DNA of 64,000 nt, taken from CACIIZ01 sp045565285. Its GTDB lineage: Bacteria > Pseudomonadota > Alphaproteobacteria > Rhodobacterales > Rhodobacteraceae. The stretch covers positions 1 through 64,000 of the forward strand of contig JBJLFR010000026.1 of assembly GCA_045565285.1 (NCBI GenBank), written 5' to 3'. Positions 8,339-17,686 of the stretch are shown one piece after another. How positions within the stretch are numbered: position 1 is the first letter of the stretch; each line of letters begins with the position of its first letter. The notes under the pieces are model-generated. The model made no database searches, had not been told where the DNA came from, and saw only the letters and a list, made by a program, of their open reading frames with translations. A program made the position numbers and the translations under genes.

Positions 8339-9568
8339 TCAAGAAATATCTATTTTATCAATCATTTTCAAGACAGCAAAATAAAAACCATCACTAGCAT
8401 TAATAGGATGAAATAACCCAAAATTAACTATTGAAAAAGATTGGTTGTTCAGTAAAAATTTTTTAACAACTAACGTTCCCTCTTCTTCTAAAAGAGAGCA
8501 AACAACATATATCAAAAATCCACCCTTTTTTAAAAAAAGACAAGATTGATTAATGATTTCAAATTGATTTTTGCTTAAAAGATTTAACTTTTGATTATTT
8601 AATTCCCATTTAAATTTTGGATCCCTTCTCCATGTGCCAGTTCCTGAACATGGCGCATCAACAAAAACAATATCAAAAAAATTTAAGTACTTTTTTAAGT
8701 TATTAGAATAAAGAAATTTTATTTTTGCTCCTGCTCTATTTGCTCTATGGACGAGATTTTTATGTTTATAAAGATTTAAATCATACGCAAAAATATCAGC
8801 ATTATTTTTTAATCTTGAAGCTATTGCAAGAGCTTTACCACCACCTCCTGCACAAAAATCTAATATTTTTTTTTTTGAAGCAATTTGAGGAAGTTCAGTT
8901 GTTAACTGAGAAGATAAATCTTGTAATTCAACTTCACCAAGTTGATAAATTGAAGAATTTTTAATTTTATTTTCACCACTTATGACTTTTAAGGCATATT
9001 TTGATCTGGGACAACTTTCACATAAAACCCCTTCACTTTCTAATTTAATTTTGGCTTCTTTAAAATTTGTTTTAATTTGATTAATTCTTAGATAAACGGG
9101 TGCTCTTTTTAAAAAGATTTCCATAATTCTTTTAAAATTTTCACCTAATGATTGTGATAATTTTTTTTCAAGAAACTTTGGATAATTAAGAACAACATTA
9201 ACAGGAGCTTTTTCTATTAACTTATTGATATTGCTAATAATAATTAATTCTTTATCTTTTATTGATGGCAAAAAATATTTATTATCTTTTATTTCATCAA
9301 AAGAAAATGAGTTTTTTTTATATAAATAGAGATAGGAAAGGACTAAAATTCGCCCATTTTCCAAATAATCATTTATTTGAAAAGGATAATATAAAATTAA
9401 TCTTTTTCTTAAAATATCAAAAACAAAGTCTCTAATATTTCTTCTATCATTAGATCCTGCAAAACGATTTTTTCTAAACCATTTTTTTAATGCTTTTTCT
9501 ATAGGAAAACCATTTAAATAGTCATCCAAAATATTAATGGCTGCAACTGCACGTGAAATTTCTTGCAT
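8339..9568 (-). CDS. rsmB: RsmB/NOP family rRNA (cytosine-C5) methyltransferase
   Basis: Protein of 409 aa with an N-terminal NusB-like RNA-binding helical domain and a C-terminal Rossmann AdoMet domain. The AdoMet loop is LDFCAGGGGKALAIA. The two conserved cysteines of m5C methyltransferases are present: motif IV DAPCSGTGTWRRDP and motif VI VVCSLLEEEG. RsmB methylates C967 of 16S rRNA in E. coli; the exact target here is inferred. It follows guaB on the same strand (31 nt) and probably ends the ppx-rlmE-guaB-rsmB unit. The recA operator begins 22 nt after its stop. Confidence 0.85.
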   Translation of the reverse strand: MQEISRAVAAINILDDYLNGFPIEKALKKWFRKNRFAGSNDRRNIRDFVFDILRKRLILYYPFQINDYLENGRILVLSYLYLYKKNSFSFDEIKDNKYFLPSIKDKELIIISNINKLIEKAPVNVVLNYPKFLEKKLSQSLGENFKRIMEIFLKRAPVYLRINQIKTNFKEAKIKLESEGVLCESCPRSKYALKVISGENKIKNSSIYQLGEVELQDLSSQLTTELPQIASKKKILDFCAGGGGKALAIASRLKNNADIFAYDLNLYKHKNLVHRANRAGAKIKFLYSNNLKKYLNFFDIVFVDAPCSGTGTWRRDPKFKWELNNQKLNLLSKNQFEIINQSCLFLKKGGFLIYVVCSLLEEEGTLVVKKFLLNNQSFSIVNFGLFHPINASDGFYFAVLKMIDKIDIS

Positions 9569-9599
9569 TAAAACTTATAAATTTTTTCTAAAGTTAGTA

Positions 9600-11054
9600 C
9601 TAATTGTTGCTATAATTAGGTGATTCATTTGTTATTCTTACATCGTGCACATGACTTTCTGACAAACCTGCACCACTTATCTTAATGAAGTTACAATTTT
9701 TCTTCATTTGCTTAATATTTTCATTACCTGTGTATCCCATTGACGCTTTCAATCCACCTACTAATTGATAAATTATATTATTAACTGGACCTTTATAAGG
9801 GACTTGACCTTCTATTCCTTCAGGAATTAATTTATCAGCTTGTATATCTTTTTGAAAATATCTATCTGCAGATCCCCTTGCCATAGCCCCCAAAGATCCC
9901 ATTCCTCTATAATTTTTAAAACTTCTTCCTTTATACAAATATATTTCACCAGGAGACTCGTCTGTTCCTGCTAACAAAGAACCAATCATAGCACAAGAAG
10001 CTCCTGATGCAATTGATTTGGCAAAATCACCAGAAAATCTAATTCCACCATCTGCAATTACTGGTATATCACGCATATTGGCTTCTTTAACGCAATTTAT
10101 AATTGCCGATAATTGTGGCATGCCTACTCCAGCAATAATCCTAGTAGTACAAATTGATCCAGGCCCTATTCCTACTTTAATGCCATCAGCACCTATATCT
10201 ATTAATTCTTTTGTGGCTTCCGAGGTAACCACATTTCCTGCTATAATTTGTGTATTAATAAATTCTTTTTTTATTCTTTTAACTGCCTCTATTACATCTG
10301 CAGAGTGACCATGTGCAGTATCTATAACAATAATATCTACTCCTGAATCAATTAAAGAAACTGATCTTTCATAACCTTCATCTCCTACAGAAGAAGCGGC
10401 TGCACAACGTAACCGACCCAATTCATCTTTACAAGCTAAGGGGTTTAGAACAGATTTTTCAATATCTTTAATAGTAAGCAATCCGGATAAACAATTATTT
10501 TCATTAACTATTAATAGTTTTTCTATCCTTCTTTTTGCCATTATTTTTTTTGCTTCAAAAGATGTAATAGGCTCTCTTACAGTAGCTAAATTTTCTTTTG
10601 TCATAATTTCACTTACTTTTATAGAATTATCTTCTAAAAAACGTATATCCCTATTTGTTAAAATTCCTAATATTTTCTTCTCTTTATCTACAATTGGGAA
10701 ACTAGTGATATTATATCTTTTTGCAATTTTTTTTGCAGTTTTAACTGTATCATCACTATTTAAAGTAATAGGATTATAAACTATTCCACTTTCAAATCTT
10801 TTAACAGCAGATACATACTTTACTTGCTTGCTTACACTTAAATTCCTATGTATTACACCTATGCCACCACATTGAGCCATTGCTATTGCCATATTTGTTT
10901 CTGTAACGGTATCCATTGCTGAAGAAATAAGAGGAATGTTAAGTTTAATGTTCTTAGTAACAAAAGTTTCAGTATTAACCATATCAGGGGTAACTGAAGA
11001 TTTAGCAGGTACCAATAGAACATCATCAAATGTTAAAGCATTTTCTAATTTCAT
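9600..11054 (-). CDS. guaB: Inosine-5'-monophosphate dehydrogenase
   Basis: Enzyme of 484 aa for the NAD-dependent conversion of IMP to XMP, the committed step to GTP. The TIM-barrel start NALTFDDVLLVPAKS is typical. A pair of CBS domains lies at about residues 95-205. The catalytic loop GPGSICTTR carries the active-site Cys. The IMP phosphate site is at IADGGIRFSGD and the flap contains YRGMGSLGAM. Length is standard. It sits between rlmE (47 nt upstream) and rsmB (31 nt downstream), all on the minus strand. Confidence 0.97.
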   Translation of the reverse strand: MKLENALTFDDVLLVPAKSSVTPDMVNTETFVTKNIKLNIPLISSAMDTVTETNMAIAMAQCGGIGVIHRNLSVSKQVKYVSAVKRFESGIVYNPITLNSDDTVKTAKKIAKRYNITSFPIVDKEKKILGILTNRDIRFLEDNSIKVSEIMTKENLATVREPITSFEAKKIMAKRRIEKLLIVNENNCLSGLLTIKDIEKSVLNPLACKDELGRLRCAAASSVGDEGYERSVSLIDSGVDIIVIDTAHGHSADVIEAVKRIKKEFINTQIIAGNVVTSEATKELIDIGADGIKVGIGPGSICTTRIIAGVGMPQLSAIINCVKEANMRDIPVIADGGIRFSGDFAKSIASGASCAMIGSLLAGTDESPGEIYLYKGRSFKNYRGMGSLGAMARGSADRYFQKDIQADKLIPEGIEGQVPYKGPVNNIIYQLVGGLKASMGYTGNENIKQMKKNCNFIKISGAGLSESHVHDVRITNESPNYSNN

Positions 11055-11101
11055 ATATTTTATACCTTTTGGATTTAATAAAATGATTAATTTTTAAATA
11101 G

Positions 11102-11854
11102 TCAATCTTTTTTAAAATTTAAGGCTACTACATATTTTTCAGAACTATCAGATCTACTTGATTTGGGCTTAAAATTTATAACCTTGTCAAACTTTTTTTT
11201 AAGAATATTTTGTAATTCCATTTCAGCACCACCAGCAAGAACTTTTGAAACAAAATTTCCTCCTTCATTTAAAATATTAAATGCAAAAAATGCCGCAGAC
11301 TCGCATAAAGCCATAATTCTTAAATGATCTGATTTTTTGTGTCCTGTTGAATTACTAGCCATATCTGATAATACGTTATCAACTTTATAATTTAATATCT
11401 CTCCTATTTTTTCTTCAAAATTGGTTTCTAAAAAATCAAGGACAAGTATTTCTGCACCACTAACTGACAAAATAGGTTTTAAATCAATACCAATAACCCT
11501 TCCCTTTTTTTTGTTTAATTGATCAAGGTTTGCATTTGTTTTTTCAACAGCAACTTGTGACCATCCTCCAGGTGCACAACCCAGATCAATTACACAATCA
11601 CCAAATTTTAAAATATTAAATTTTTCATTTATCTCCAGTAGTTTAAATGCAGCTCTTGATCTATAACCCTTCTCCTTAGCAAGCTTAACATATGGATCAT
11701 TTAGCTGCCTTCTTAACCAATTTGTAGAGGATAGTTTTCTTCCTTTTGCAGTCTTTATATTTACTTTCAGAGAACGGTCAGTATTTTTTTTTGTTTTTTT
11801 TACTAAAGCACTGATCTTTTGATTATTTTTTTTTAATGAGTATTTTTTTTTCAT
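11102..11854 (-). CDS. rlmE: 23S rRNA (uridine-2'-O)-methyltransferase RlmE (FtsJ/RrmJ)
   Basis: Protein of 250 aa that 2'-O-methylates U2552 of 23S rRNA in family members. The AdoMet-binding region is CVIDLGCAPGGWSQVA. The K-D-K-E catalytic tetrad is recognisable: the Lys in SRAAFKLLEI, the Asp in VLSDMASN, and later KVLAGG and the C-terminal Glu (SSEKYVV). The first 45 residues are a lysine-rich extension longer than in E. coli, which probably adds rRNA affinity. ppx ends only 4 nt upstream, so translation is probably coupled. Confidence 0.93.
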   Translation of the reverse strand: MKKKYSLKKNNQKISALVKKTKKNTDRSLKVNIKTAKGRKLSSTNWLRRQLNDPYVKLAKEKGYRSRAAFKLLEINEKFNILKFGDCVIDLGCAPGGWSQVAVEKTNANLDQLNKKKGRVIGIDLKPILSVSGAEILVLDFLETNFEEKIGEILNYKVDNVLSDMASNSTGHKKSDHLRIMALCESAAFFAFNILNEGGNFVSKVLAGGAEMELQNILKKKFDKVINFKPKSSRSDSSEKYVVALNFKKD

Positions 11855-11858
11855 TCTT

Positions 11859-12980
11859 CTATTGAAAATGATTATCTGCAGACATCAAGGAATATAAAAT
11901 TCCTTCTCTTAACCCACGATCCGCAACTTTCATACTGCGTGCAGGCCAAATTCTTAATAAAGTTTGCATTATAGCAGATCCAGACATAATTAAATCAGCC
12001 CTATCGCTACCTATTCCAGGCTCTTTTTTTCTACCATCAGGCCCTAGCATTAAAAATTTTTTTATTACATTATCAATATCAGTTGAAGAAAGATTTAGAC
12101 CATCCACTTTTAATCTATCGTACCTTCTGAGCCCTAAATGAACTGCACCAAGGGTAGTTACAGTCCCAGAAGTGCCAATTATCTGAAGTTCTTTTTTAAG
12201 ATCGATTTGAACATCATTTAAATAAGGTAAAAAATTTTCGATCTTTTGCTCAAAATCACAAGACATTAATGCAAATCTAGCACTATCATCATCAACGTCA
12301 GAGAAACGTTCTAGTAAAGTTGCAACACCTAATGGGACTGAAATCCAATCTACTATTTTAACAAAATTTGAATTAAACTTGTCAATTTGAAATTTATTTT
12401 TATTTTTTTTATCCAACCTAAGTTTAAGCATTTCTGCTATCCTATTTTCTTCTGAAACTTGTGATAGATCCATCCAAACTAATTCGGTAGATCCCCCTCC
12501 AATATCAACTATTAAAACATTAGAAAATTTTGGATCAAATAGTGGAGCACAACTTATAACTGCTAATCTAGCTTCCTCCTCAGGTTTAATAAGTTCAAGC
12601 GATAGTCCTGTTTCCTTTCTAACTTTTTTTAAAAAACTTTTACCATTTTTCGAACGCCTACATGCTTCAGTGGCAACAAGTCTTAAATTTTTGACACCAA
12701 ATTTATTAAGTTTTTTTGCACATACATGCAATGCTTGTAAAGCTCTAGATATACCAGCTTGTGAAAGCTCTCCAGTTCTTTCTAAATCTAAACCAAGCCT
12801 AATAGACTTTGAAAAAGCATCTACAATTTCAAATCTTGAACCAGTTGGTCGGGCTATCAACATTCGGCAACTATTAGTACCTAAATCTAAAGCTGCATAT
12901 AAATTTTTTTTACTATTGTTACCCTTTTTAACATTCAAACTTTTGTTAACCAACTTAGGATCAGAACCTAAGTTTACCAT
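11859..12980 (-). CDS. ppx: Ppx/GppA family exopolyphosphatase / pppGpp phosphatase
   Basis: Protein of 373 aa in the ASKHA fold. The phosphate-1 loop is AALDLGTNSCRMLIA and the phosphate-2 loop is VLIVDIGGGSTEL. GTSGTVTTLGAVHLG is the adenosine-side loop of the family. It hydrolyses polyphosphate or pppGpp; sequence alone does not separate the two, and it lacks the extra C-terminal HD-like domain of long forms. It starts the run ppx-rlmE-guaB-rsmB. It is divergent from the methyltransferase gene at 13183, with about 200 nt of AT-rich spacer in which I see no recognisable riboswitch. Confidence 0.9.
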   Translation of the reverse strand: MVNLGSDPKLVNKSLNVKKGNNSKKNLYAALDLGTNSCRMLIARPTGSRFEIVDAFSKSIRLGLDLERTGELSQAGISRALQALHVCAKKLNKFGVKNLRLVATEACRRSKNGKSFLKKVRKETGLSLELIKPEEEARLAVISCAPLFDPKFSNVLIVDIGGGSTELVWMDLSQVSEENRIAEMLKLRLDKKNKNKFQIDKFNSNFVKIVDWISVPLGVATLLERFSDVDDDSARFALMSCDFEQKIENFLPYLNDVQIDLKKELQIIGTSGTVTTLGAVHLGLRRYDRLKVDGLNLSSTDIDNVIKKFLMLGPDGRKKEPGIGSDRADLIMSGSAIMQTLLRIWPARSMKVADRGLREGILYSLMSADNHFQ

Positions 12981-13182
12981 TTTAATCCTCTCTTAAATAG
13001 TAAAAAGCTATATCTGACTTAAACTATTTTTTTTTATGATAATATAAACAATTTCAATTAACAACTTTTAAAACATATTTAGTTCTATGTCGGATTATCA
13101 TTTCAAGCAGTCGATTTTATGTTAACAATATTTTTAAATAGGTTATTTATTCAAATAATTAATAAATATATCGGATTACCAA

Positions 13183-14101
13183 ATGACAAAAACTATTATA
13201 GAAAGTTCAACTAAAACTGAGGTTATAGGCCTTGATGAACCGTTCTGCATAATTGGAGAAAGAATAAATCCAACAGGTCGAAAAAAATTAGCTGCAGAAT
13301 TAGAAGCAGAAAATTTTGATACAGTTGTTAAGGATGCATTAGCGCAAGTAAAAGCTGGTGCTAATATTTTGGATATAAATGCAGGGGTAGTTTATAATTC
13401 TAATCCAAATCCAAATGAAACTGAACCTATTTTAATGAAAAAAATAATACAACTAGTTCAAGAAGTAGTTGATGTACCCATTATGTATTGATAGTTCAGT
13501 ACCCGGAGCACTTGAAGAAGGTTTGAAAACTGCAAAAGGAAGACCTTTACTAAATTCTGTTACTGGAGAAGAAGAAAGGTTGGAAAATATTCTACCACTT
13601 GTTAAAAAATATAATGTACCTGTAGTAGCAATTTCTAATGATGATACTGGGATTTCAGAAGATCCAGAAATTAGGTTTAATGTTGCAAAAAAAATAGTAG
13701 AAAGAGCTAATGACTATGGTATACCAGCATGTGATATAATTGTAGATCCTTTAGTAATGCCAATTGGAGCTATGCCAACAGCAGGACAGCAAGTATTTAA
13801 ATTAGTAAAAAAATTAAACCAAGAACTTAAAGTTAATACTACTTGTGGTGCATCTAATATTTCTTTTGGACTTCCCAACAGACATTCTATTAATTCAACT
13901 TTTTTACCAATGGCCATCGCTTCCGGAATGTCTAGTGCTATTATGAATCCAACAAATTCTGATGAATTAAATTCAATATACGCAGCAAATTTACTTATGA
14001 ATAGAGATCCGAATAGTATAAATTGGATAAATCGCAATCGATCTATTATAAGTTCATCAGATCCAAATTTAGTTACTAATATTGATAAAAAGAGCCAATA
14101 G
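13183..14101 (+). pseudogene. Methyltetrahydrofolate:corrinoid methyltransferase (MtrH/AcsE-like), interrupted by a one-base frameshift
   Basis: Two overlapping reading frames together make one pterin-binding methyltransferase of about 305 aa. The first part (to 13491) has IIGERINPTGRK and GANILDINAGV, the pterin-site motifs. The frame then meets a TGA, while the next frame continues from PLCIDSSVPGALE through LLNSVTGEEERL to GASNISFGLPNR. The break is at CCC (13477-13479): one C fewer restores the frame, and the span is 3n+1 long. Near the 3' end, a shift at the A5 run 14087-14091 would exchange the stop for an Arg-rich tail ending NRRG, so a second indel is possible. The domain moves a methyl group from methyl-THF to a corrinoid protein. 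The ASKHA gene follows at 60 nt. Confidence 0.8.
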
Positions 14102-14161
14102 AAGAAGAAATAGAAGAGGATAATATAATTTATAAATAATTATTTTTTTATAAAAAAAGAA

Positions 14162-16210
14162 ATGAAAATAGCTAATAAAAGTAAAAAAAATTTATCTAAA
14201 AATCTTAATGTATTTTTTACTCCATCCGGTTTAAGAGGTAACATAAAAAGTGGAACTACTGTCTTAGAAGCAGCTAGACAATTAGGAGTTGATTTAGATA
14301 GTGTTTGTGGAAGTAGAGGCATTTGTACAAAATGTAAAATAAAGCCATCTTTTGGAAACTTTTCAAAATTTGGAATAATAGCTGAGAAAGAAAATTTAAA
14401 CTCACTAACTGAGGTTGAAAAAAAATCACTAGAAAAAAAACGTATCAGCGTAGATGAACGGCTAGGTTGTCAAACAAAAATAATTGGAGATGTCGTAATT
14501 GATGTACCTGAAGAAAGTCAGGTTCATAAACAAGTTATAAGAAAAAGAATAGAATTAAGAGATATAGATATTAATTCAGCTACAAAACTTCATTATGTTG
14601 AAGTTGATCAACCGGACATCCATAATCCTTCTGGAGATTTACAAAGATTATTTTTAGCTTTAGAGGAACAATGGGGAATTAAAGAAGCAACAATTTCCTT
14701 AAAAATATTAACAAAATTACAAATCATACTAAGAAAAGGAAATTGGTGCGTTACATGTGCAGTTTTTAATAGTGAAAATGCAAATAGAGAAATTTTAAAT
14801 ATATGGCCTGGTTTTTTGGACTCAAATCTTTATGGAATAGCAATAGATTTAGGATCAACTACCATTGCAGCCCACATTTGTGATCTTAATTCAGGGAAAA
14901 TTATTAATTCATCTGGCGTAATGAATCCACAGATAAGATTTGGAGAAGATCTTATGAGTAGAGTTAGCTTTTCAATGATGAATATCAATGGTACCGAAAA
15001 GCTCAAAAACGCAGTTCAAGGAACTATTAATGAATTATGTGGGAATTTAATCAAGGAGAGTCAAATTGATAAAAAGTTAGTTGTAGAAATCTCTTTGGTT
15101 TGTAATCCAGTAATGCATCATTTACTGTTAGGTATAAACCCCACAGAATTAGGCCAGGCTCCTTTTGCATTAGCAGCATCAGATTCTCTTTATTTCCAAA
15201 ATGATGAATTAGGTTTATTTTCACTAGAAAATTCTAAAGTATATATATTGCCTTGTATAGCTGGACATGTTGGAGCAGATGCCGCTGCAGTGATATTGTC
15301 GGAAACTCCAAATGAGTCTAATGATAACATACTGATCATAGATGTTGGTACTAATGCCGAGCTTATTCTTGGAAATAAAAATGAAGTTTATGCTTGTTCA
15401 TCTCCTACTGGCCCCGCATTTGAAGGGGCTCAAATTTCAGCTGGTCAAAGAGCTGCACCTGGGGCCATTGAAAAGGTACGAATTGATCCAATTTCAAAAG
15501 AACCTACATTTAAAATAATAGGATGTGATTGGTGGTCAGACAATGAAAAATTCAAAAATTATATTAAAAAACAACCAATTACTGGTATTTGTGGATCTGG
15601 TATAATTGAAGCAATAGCTGAAATGAGAATTGCAGGAATTGTAGATGCCTCAGGATTAATTGGATCAAATTTAGAGACTGGATCAGAAAGGTGCATAGCT
15701 GATGGTAGAACAAATAGCTATTTAATTTATGAAGAAAAAAATGATGTTGGAACTAAAATAAAAGTTACAAATGGGGATGTAAGAGCAATACAATTAGCAA
15801 AAGCGGCTTTATTTGCAGGCTCCAGATTATTAATGGATGAAATGAATATAGAAAAAGTTGATAAAATAATTTTGGCTGGCGCTTTTGGTGCACACATATC
15901 AACAAAGCATGCTATGATTCTTGGAATGATCCCAGACTGCATTCTAGATAATGTGACATCTGCAGGAAATGCTGCCAGCGCGGGTGCAAGAATAGCTTTG
16001 CTCAATAAAAATTCACGTACTGAAATATCAAAAATAGTCAAACAAATAAATAAAATTGAAACAGCGATGGAGCAAAAGTTTCAGGAATATTTTGTTTCAG
16101 CTTCAGCTATACCAAATTCAATGTTTGCTTTTCAAGAGTTAGAAAAAGTAGTAAATTTGCCTAATATAAGTTTTAATAAAAAGAAAAGATCAAATAGAAT
16201 AAATAAATAA
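14162..16210 (+). CDS. 2Fe-2S ferredoxin / ASKHA-domain corrinoid-activation protein (RamA-like)
   Basis: Protein of 682 aa. An N-terminal 2Fe-2S domain has C-x5-C-x2-C (CGSRGICTKC) and a fourth Cys in RLGCQTK. A linker of about 80 residues follows, then a C-terminal ASKHA ATPase-like domain (DUF4445) with AIDLGSTTIAAH, IIDVGTNAEL and ILAGAFGAHIS. Proteins with this layout use ATP to drive reduction of inactive cob(II)alamin on corrinoid proteins to cob(I)alamin. The adjacent methyl-THF methyltransferase supports that role. In Rhodobacterales a RamA-like protein is reported to serve a split methionine synthase, so methionine synthesis is the leading hypothesis. No B12-binding protein is in the window. 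The start has no strong Shine-Dalgarno. Confidence 0.85.
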   Translation: MKIANKSKKNLSKNLNVFFTPSGLRGNIKSGTTVLEAARQLGVDLDSVCGSRGICTKCKIKPSFGNFSKFGIIAEKENLNSLTEVEKKSLEKKRISVDERLGCQTKIIGDVVIDVPEESQVHKQVIRKRIELRDIDINSATKLHYVEVDQPDIHNPSGDLQRLFLALEEQWGIKEATISLKILTKLQIILRKGNWCVTCAVFNSENANREILNIWPGFLDSNLYGIAIDLGSTTIAAHICDLNSGKIINSSGVMNPQIRFGEDLMSRVSFSMMNINGTEKLKNAVQGTINELCGNLIKESQIDKKLVVEISLVCNPVMHHLLLGINPTELGQAPFALAASDSLYFQNDELGLFSLENSKVYILPCIAGHVGADAAAVILSETPNESNDNILIIDVGTNAELILGNKNEVYACSSPTGPAFEGAQISAGQRAAPGAIEKVRIDPISKEPTFKIIGCDWWSDNEKFKNYIKKQPITGICGSGIIEAIAEMRIAGIVDASGLIGSNLETGSERCIADGRTNSYLIYEEKNDVGTKIKVTNGDVRAIQLAKAALFAGSRLLMDEMNIEKVDKIILAGAFGAHISTKHAMILGMIPDCILDNVTSAGNAASAGARIALLNKNSRTEISKIVKQINKIETAMEQKFQEYFVSASAIPNSMFAFQELEKVVNLPNISFNKKKRSNRINK

Positions 16211-16276
16211 ATTAAAATAGTAAAAAATTTTTCTAATTTTTTAAAATAAATTTTAAATTACTTTTAGGGTGAAATT

Positions 16277-16681
16277 TTGAATATTTTCAGGTTAATATAT
16301 AAATCAAAACCATTCGGTTATGATACAGCAATTTTGAATGGTATATTAACTGATGCTATAACCTATAATTCCAAGAATGATATAACTGGCGCTCTAATTT
16401 GTAGAGAAGATATATATTTGCAACTTCTTGAAGGCCCTGAGCTTAAGGTTAGTAATACTTTTCAAAAAATACTTGATGATGACAGACACTTAGAAGTTGA
16501 ACTGTTAATTAAAGAGCATTGTAATAAAAGAATTTTTCCAAAATGGAAAATGAAAGATGATCCTGCAAGAAGTTGGTTTTGGAATAAAGAAGAAATCCAA
16601 TCAGGAATTTTCAGTACTGTCGATAGGAATAGCATTATAGAAGTTTTTGAAAAAATTTCTTATGAAATTAAAGACCCATGA
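16277..16681 (+). CDS. Short BLUF-domain blue-light photoreceptor
   Basis: Stand-alone BLUF protein of 134 aa with a TTG start at 16277 behind AGGGTG. The flavin-site residues are in the expected places: Tyr8 (RLIYKS), Asn31 (YNSKNDITG) and Gln49 (YLQLLEGP), with the semi-conserved Trp90 and Met92 (FPKWKM). BLUF domains bind FAD non-covalently and change a hydrogen bond network on blue light. No output domain is attached, so signalling must go through a partner protein. The next gene on the same strand is an unrecognised coiled-coil protein, 150 nt away. A phrB photolyase is 39 kb away. The family call is firm; the partner is unknown. Confidence 0.9.
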   Translation: MNIFRLIYKSKPFGYDTAILNGILTDAITYNSKNDITGALICREDIYLQLLEGPELKVSNTFQKILDDDRHLEVELLIKEHCNKRIFPKWKMKDDPARSWFWNKEEIQSGIFSTVDRNSIIEVFEKISYEIKDP

Positions 16682-16831
16682 AAAAATAACAAAGCTTTAA
16701 AATAATTAAAATTTAACTATAAAATCTTCAGTATTTATGAATTAAATAAAAATTAAAAAAAATTTGTTTATTTTTTTTTATTTTTAAACTTATAATTTAA
16801 AAATGAACTCTTTAAATCAGGACAATTTATT

Positions 16832-17560
16832 ATGGATATTAATTCTAAATTAAAATCAAAAATTAAATCGAATAGGAAGTCTATTTTTGAATTAGACGCT
16901 AAAATTGAAGAGAATCGATCAAAAATAGAAGAGATAAGATCTTCATCAGAAAGAGACAATGCATCTATAGCTAGAAATTACACAGCAGCATTTTATGGCA
17001 ATCATCATTTAACAAAGAGAAATACGGAGGAAATTTTTAAGAATAGAATTGCTATTCTTAATAACATGGATGTTGAAGGTGAAGTTGAAGTTAATTTTAG
17101 AGAGACTATGATAAATATGGCAAATATTGATTATTTCACTCATAGAGCTGAAGTGAATCAAGAAATTATAAATATAAACCAGAAATTATCTGAGGTTAAT
17201 TCATTACTTATTCAAATAAACAAAGCAATAATGTCTAGAAATGAAAAATCCGTAAGATTTAATAGGAAAAATATCGAAATCAATAAGAGATTTTTAAATG
17301 GAGAATTTCATCCTTCAAAAGCAACTACTTCGGCTAATAATAAAAGATCAAAAGATAATGAAGTTCAATGTATAAAACTTTCAAAAGCAGCAGATAGGAA
17401 TAAAATTAAATTAGAAAAACTAAAAAAGCTTGGGCAAGAAAACGCAGCAAATGTTCTTCGAAATTCTATTGAAATCTCGAAAAGAAGAAATCAAATTACT
17501 GAAAATCAAGAAGAGGTAATTGCAAATCAAAAACAAATAGCCAATACTATTTTTAATTAA
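16832..17560 (+). CDS. Unrecognised Asn/Lys/Ile-rich coiled-coil protein
   Basis: Protein of 242 aa that I do not recognise. It is strongly charged and helical. Residues 1-45 and about 110-155 and 195-240 carry repeated N-x-x-I/x-x-N spacings (for example NRKNIEINKR, EISKRRNQITENQEEVIANQ) resembling a degenerate 7- or 11-residue coiled-coil repeat. There is no signal peptide or membrane helix, and a single Cys. The middle (about 50-100) is less repetitive. It could be a structural or scaffold protein. It lies between the BLUF gene and the OlsB-like gene on the same strand, with 126-150 nt spacers, so co-transcription is possible but not shown. Confidence 0.7.
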   Translation: MDINSKLKSKIKSNRKSIFELDAKIEENRSKIEEIRSSSERDNASIARNYTAAFYGNHHLTKRNTEEIFKNRIAILNNMDVEGEVEVNFRETMINMANIDYFTHRAEVNQEIININQKLSEVNSLLIQINKAIMSRNEKSVRFNRKNIEINKRFLNGEFHPSKATTSANNKRSKDNEVQCIKLSKAADRNKIKLEKLKKLGQENAANVLRNSIEISKRRNQITENQEEVIANQKQIANTIFN

Positions 17561-17686
17561 GTTAACTATAAGTTTTTTTTATTAATTAATGTGGAATTAT
17601 TTCCGCGCTAAGTTAATAATATTATTTTTTAATTTTTTTAATAAAAAATATAAATTTATGGAAATTCCTATCATAGTTTTTTAATA

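Noticed and set aside
12670..12996. Antisense open frame of 108 codons over ppx
   Set aside because: It lies wholly opposite a clear, conserved gene and has no recognisable product; it is a shadow frame. The same holds for the long antisense frames at 39135-39473 and 10018-10308.
12981..13182. Riboswitch upstream of the methyltransferase gene
   Set aside because: I looked for cobalamin or SAM riboswitch features in the 200-nt spacer; no conserved B12-box or SAM core could be recognised.
13469..13491. Programmed +1 frameshift at CCC-A in the methyltransferase gene
   Set aside because: The CCC-A sequence could let the Pro-tRNA slip, and the next frame restores homology, but no stop codon follows directly and no such recoding is known to me in this family. 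A one-base indel is simpler, given four other similar breaks in the window.
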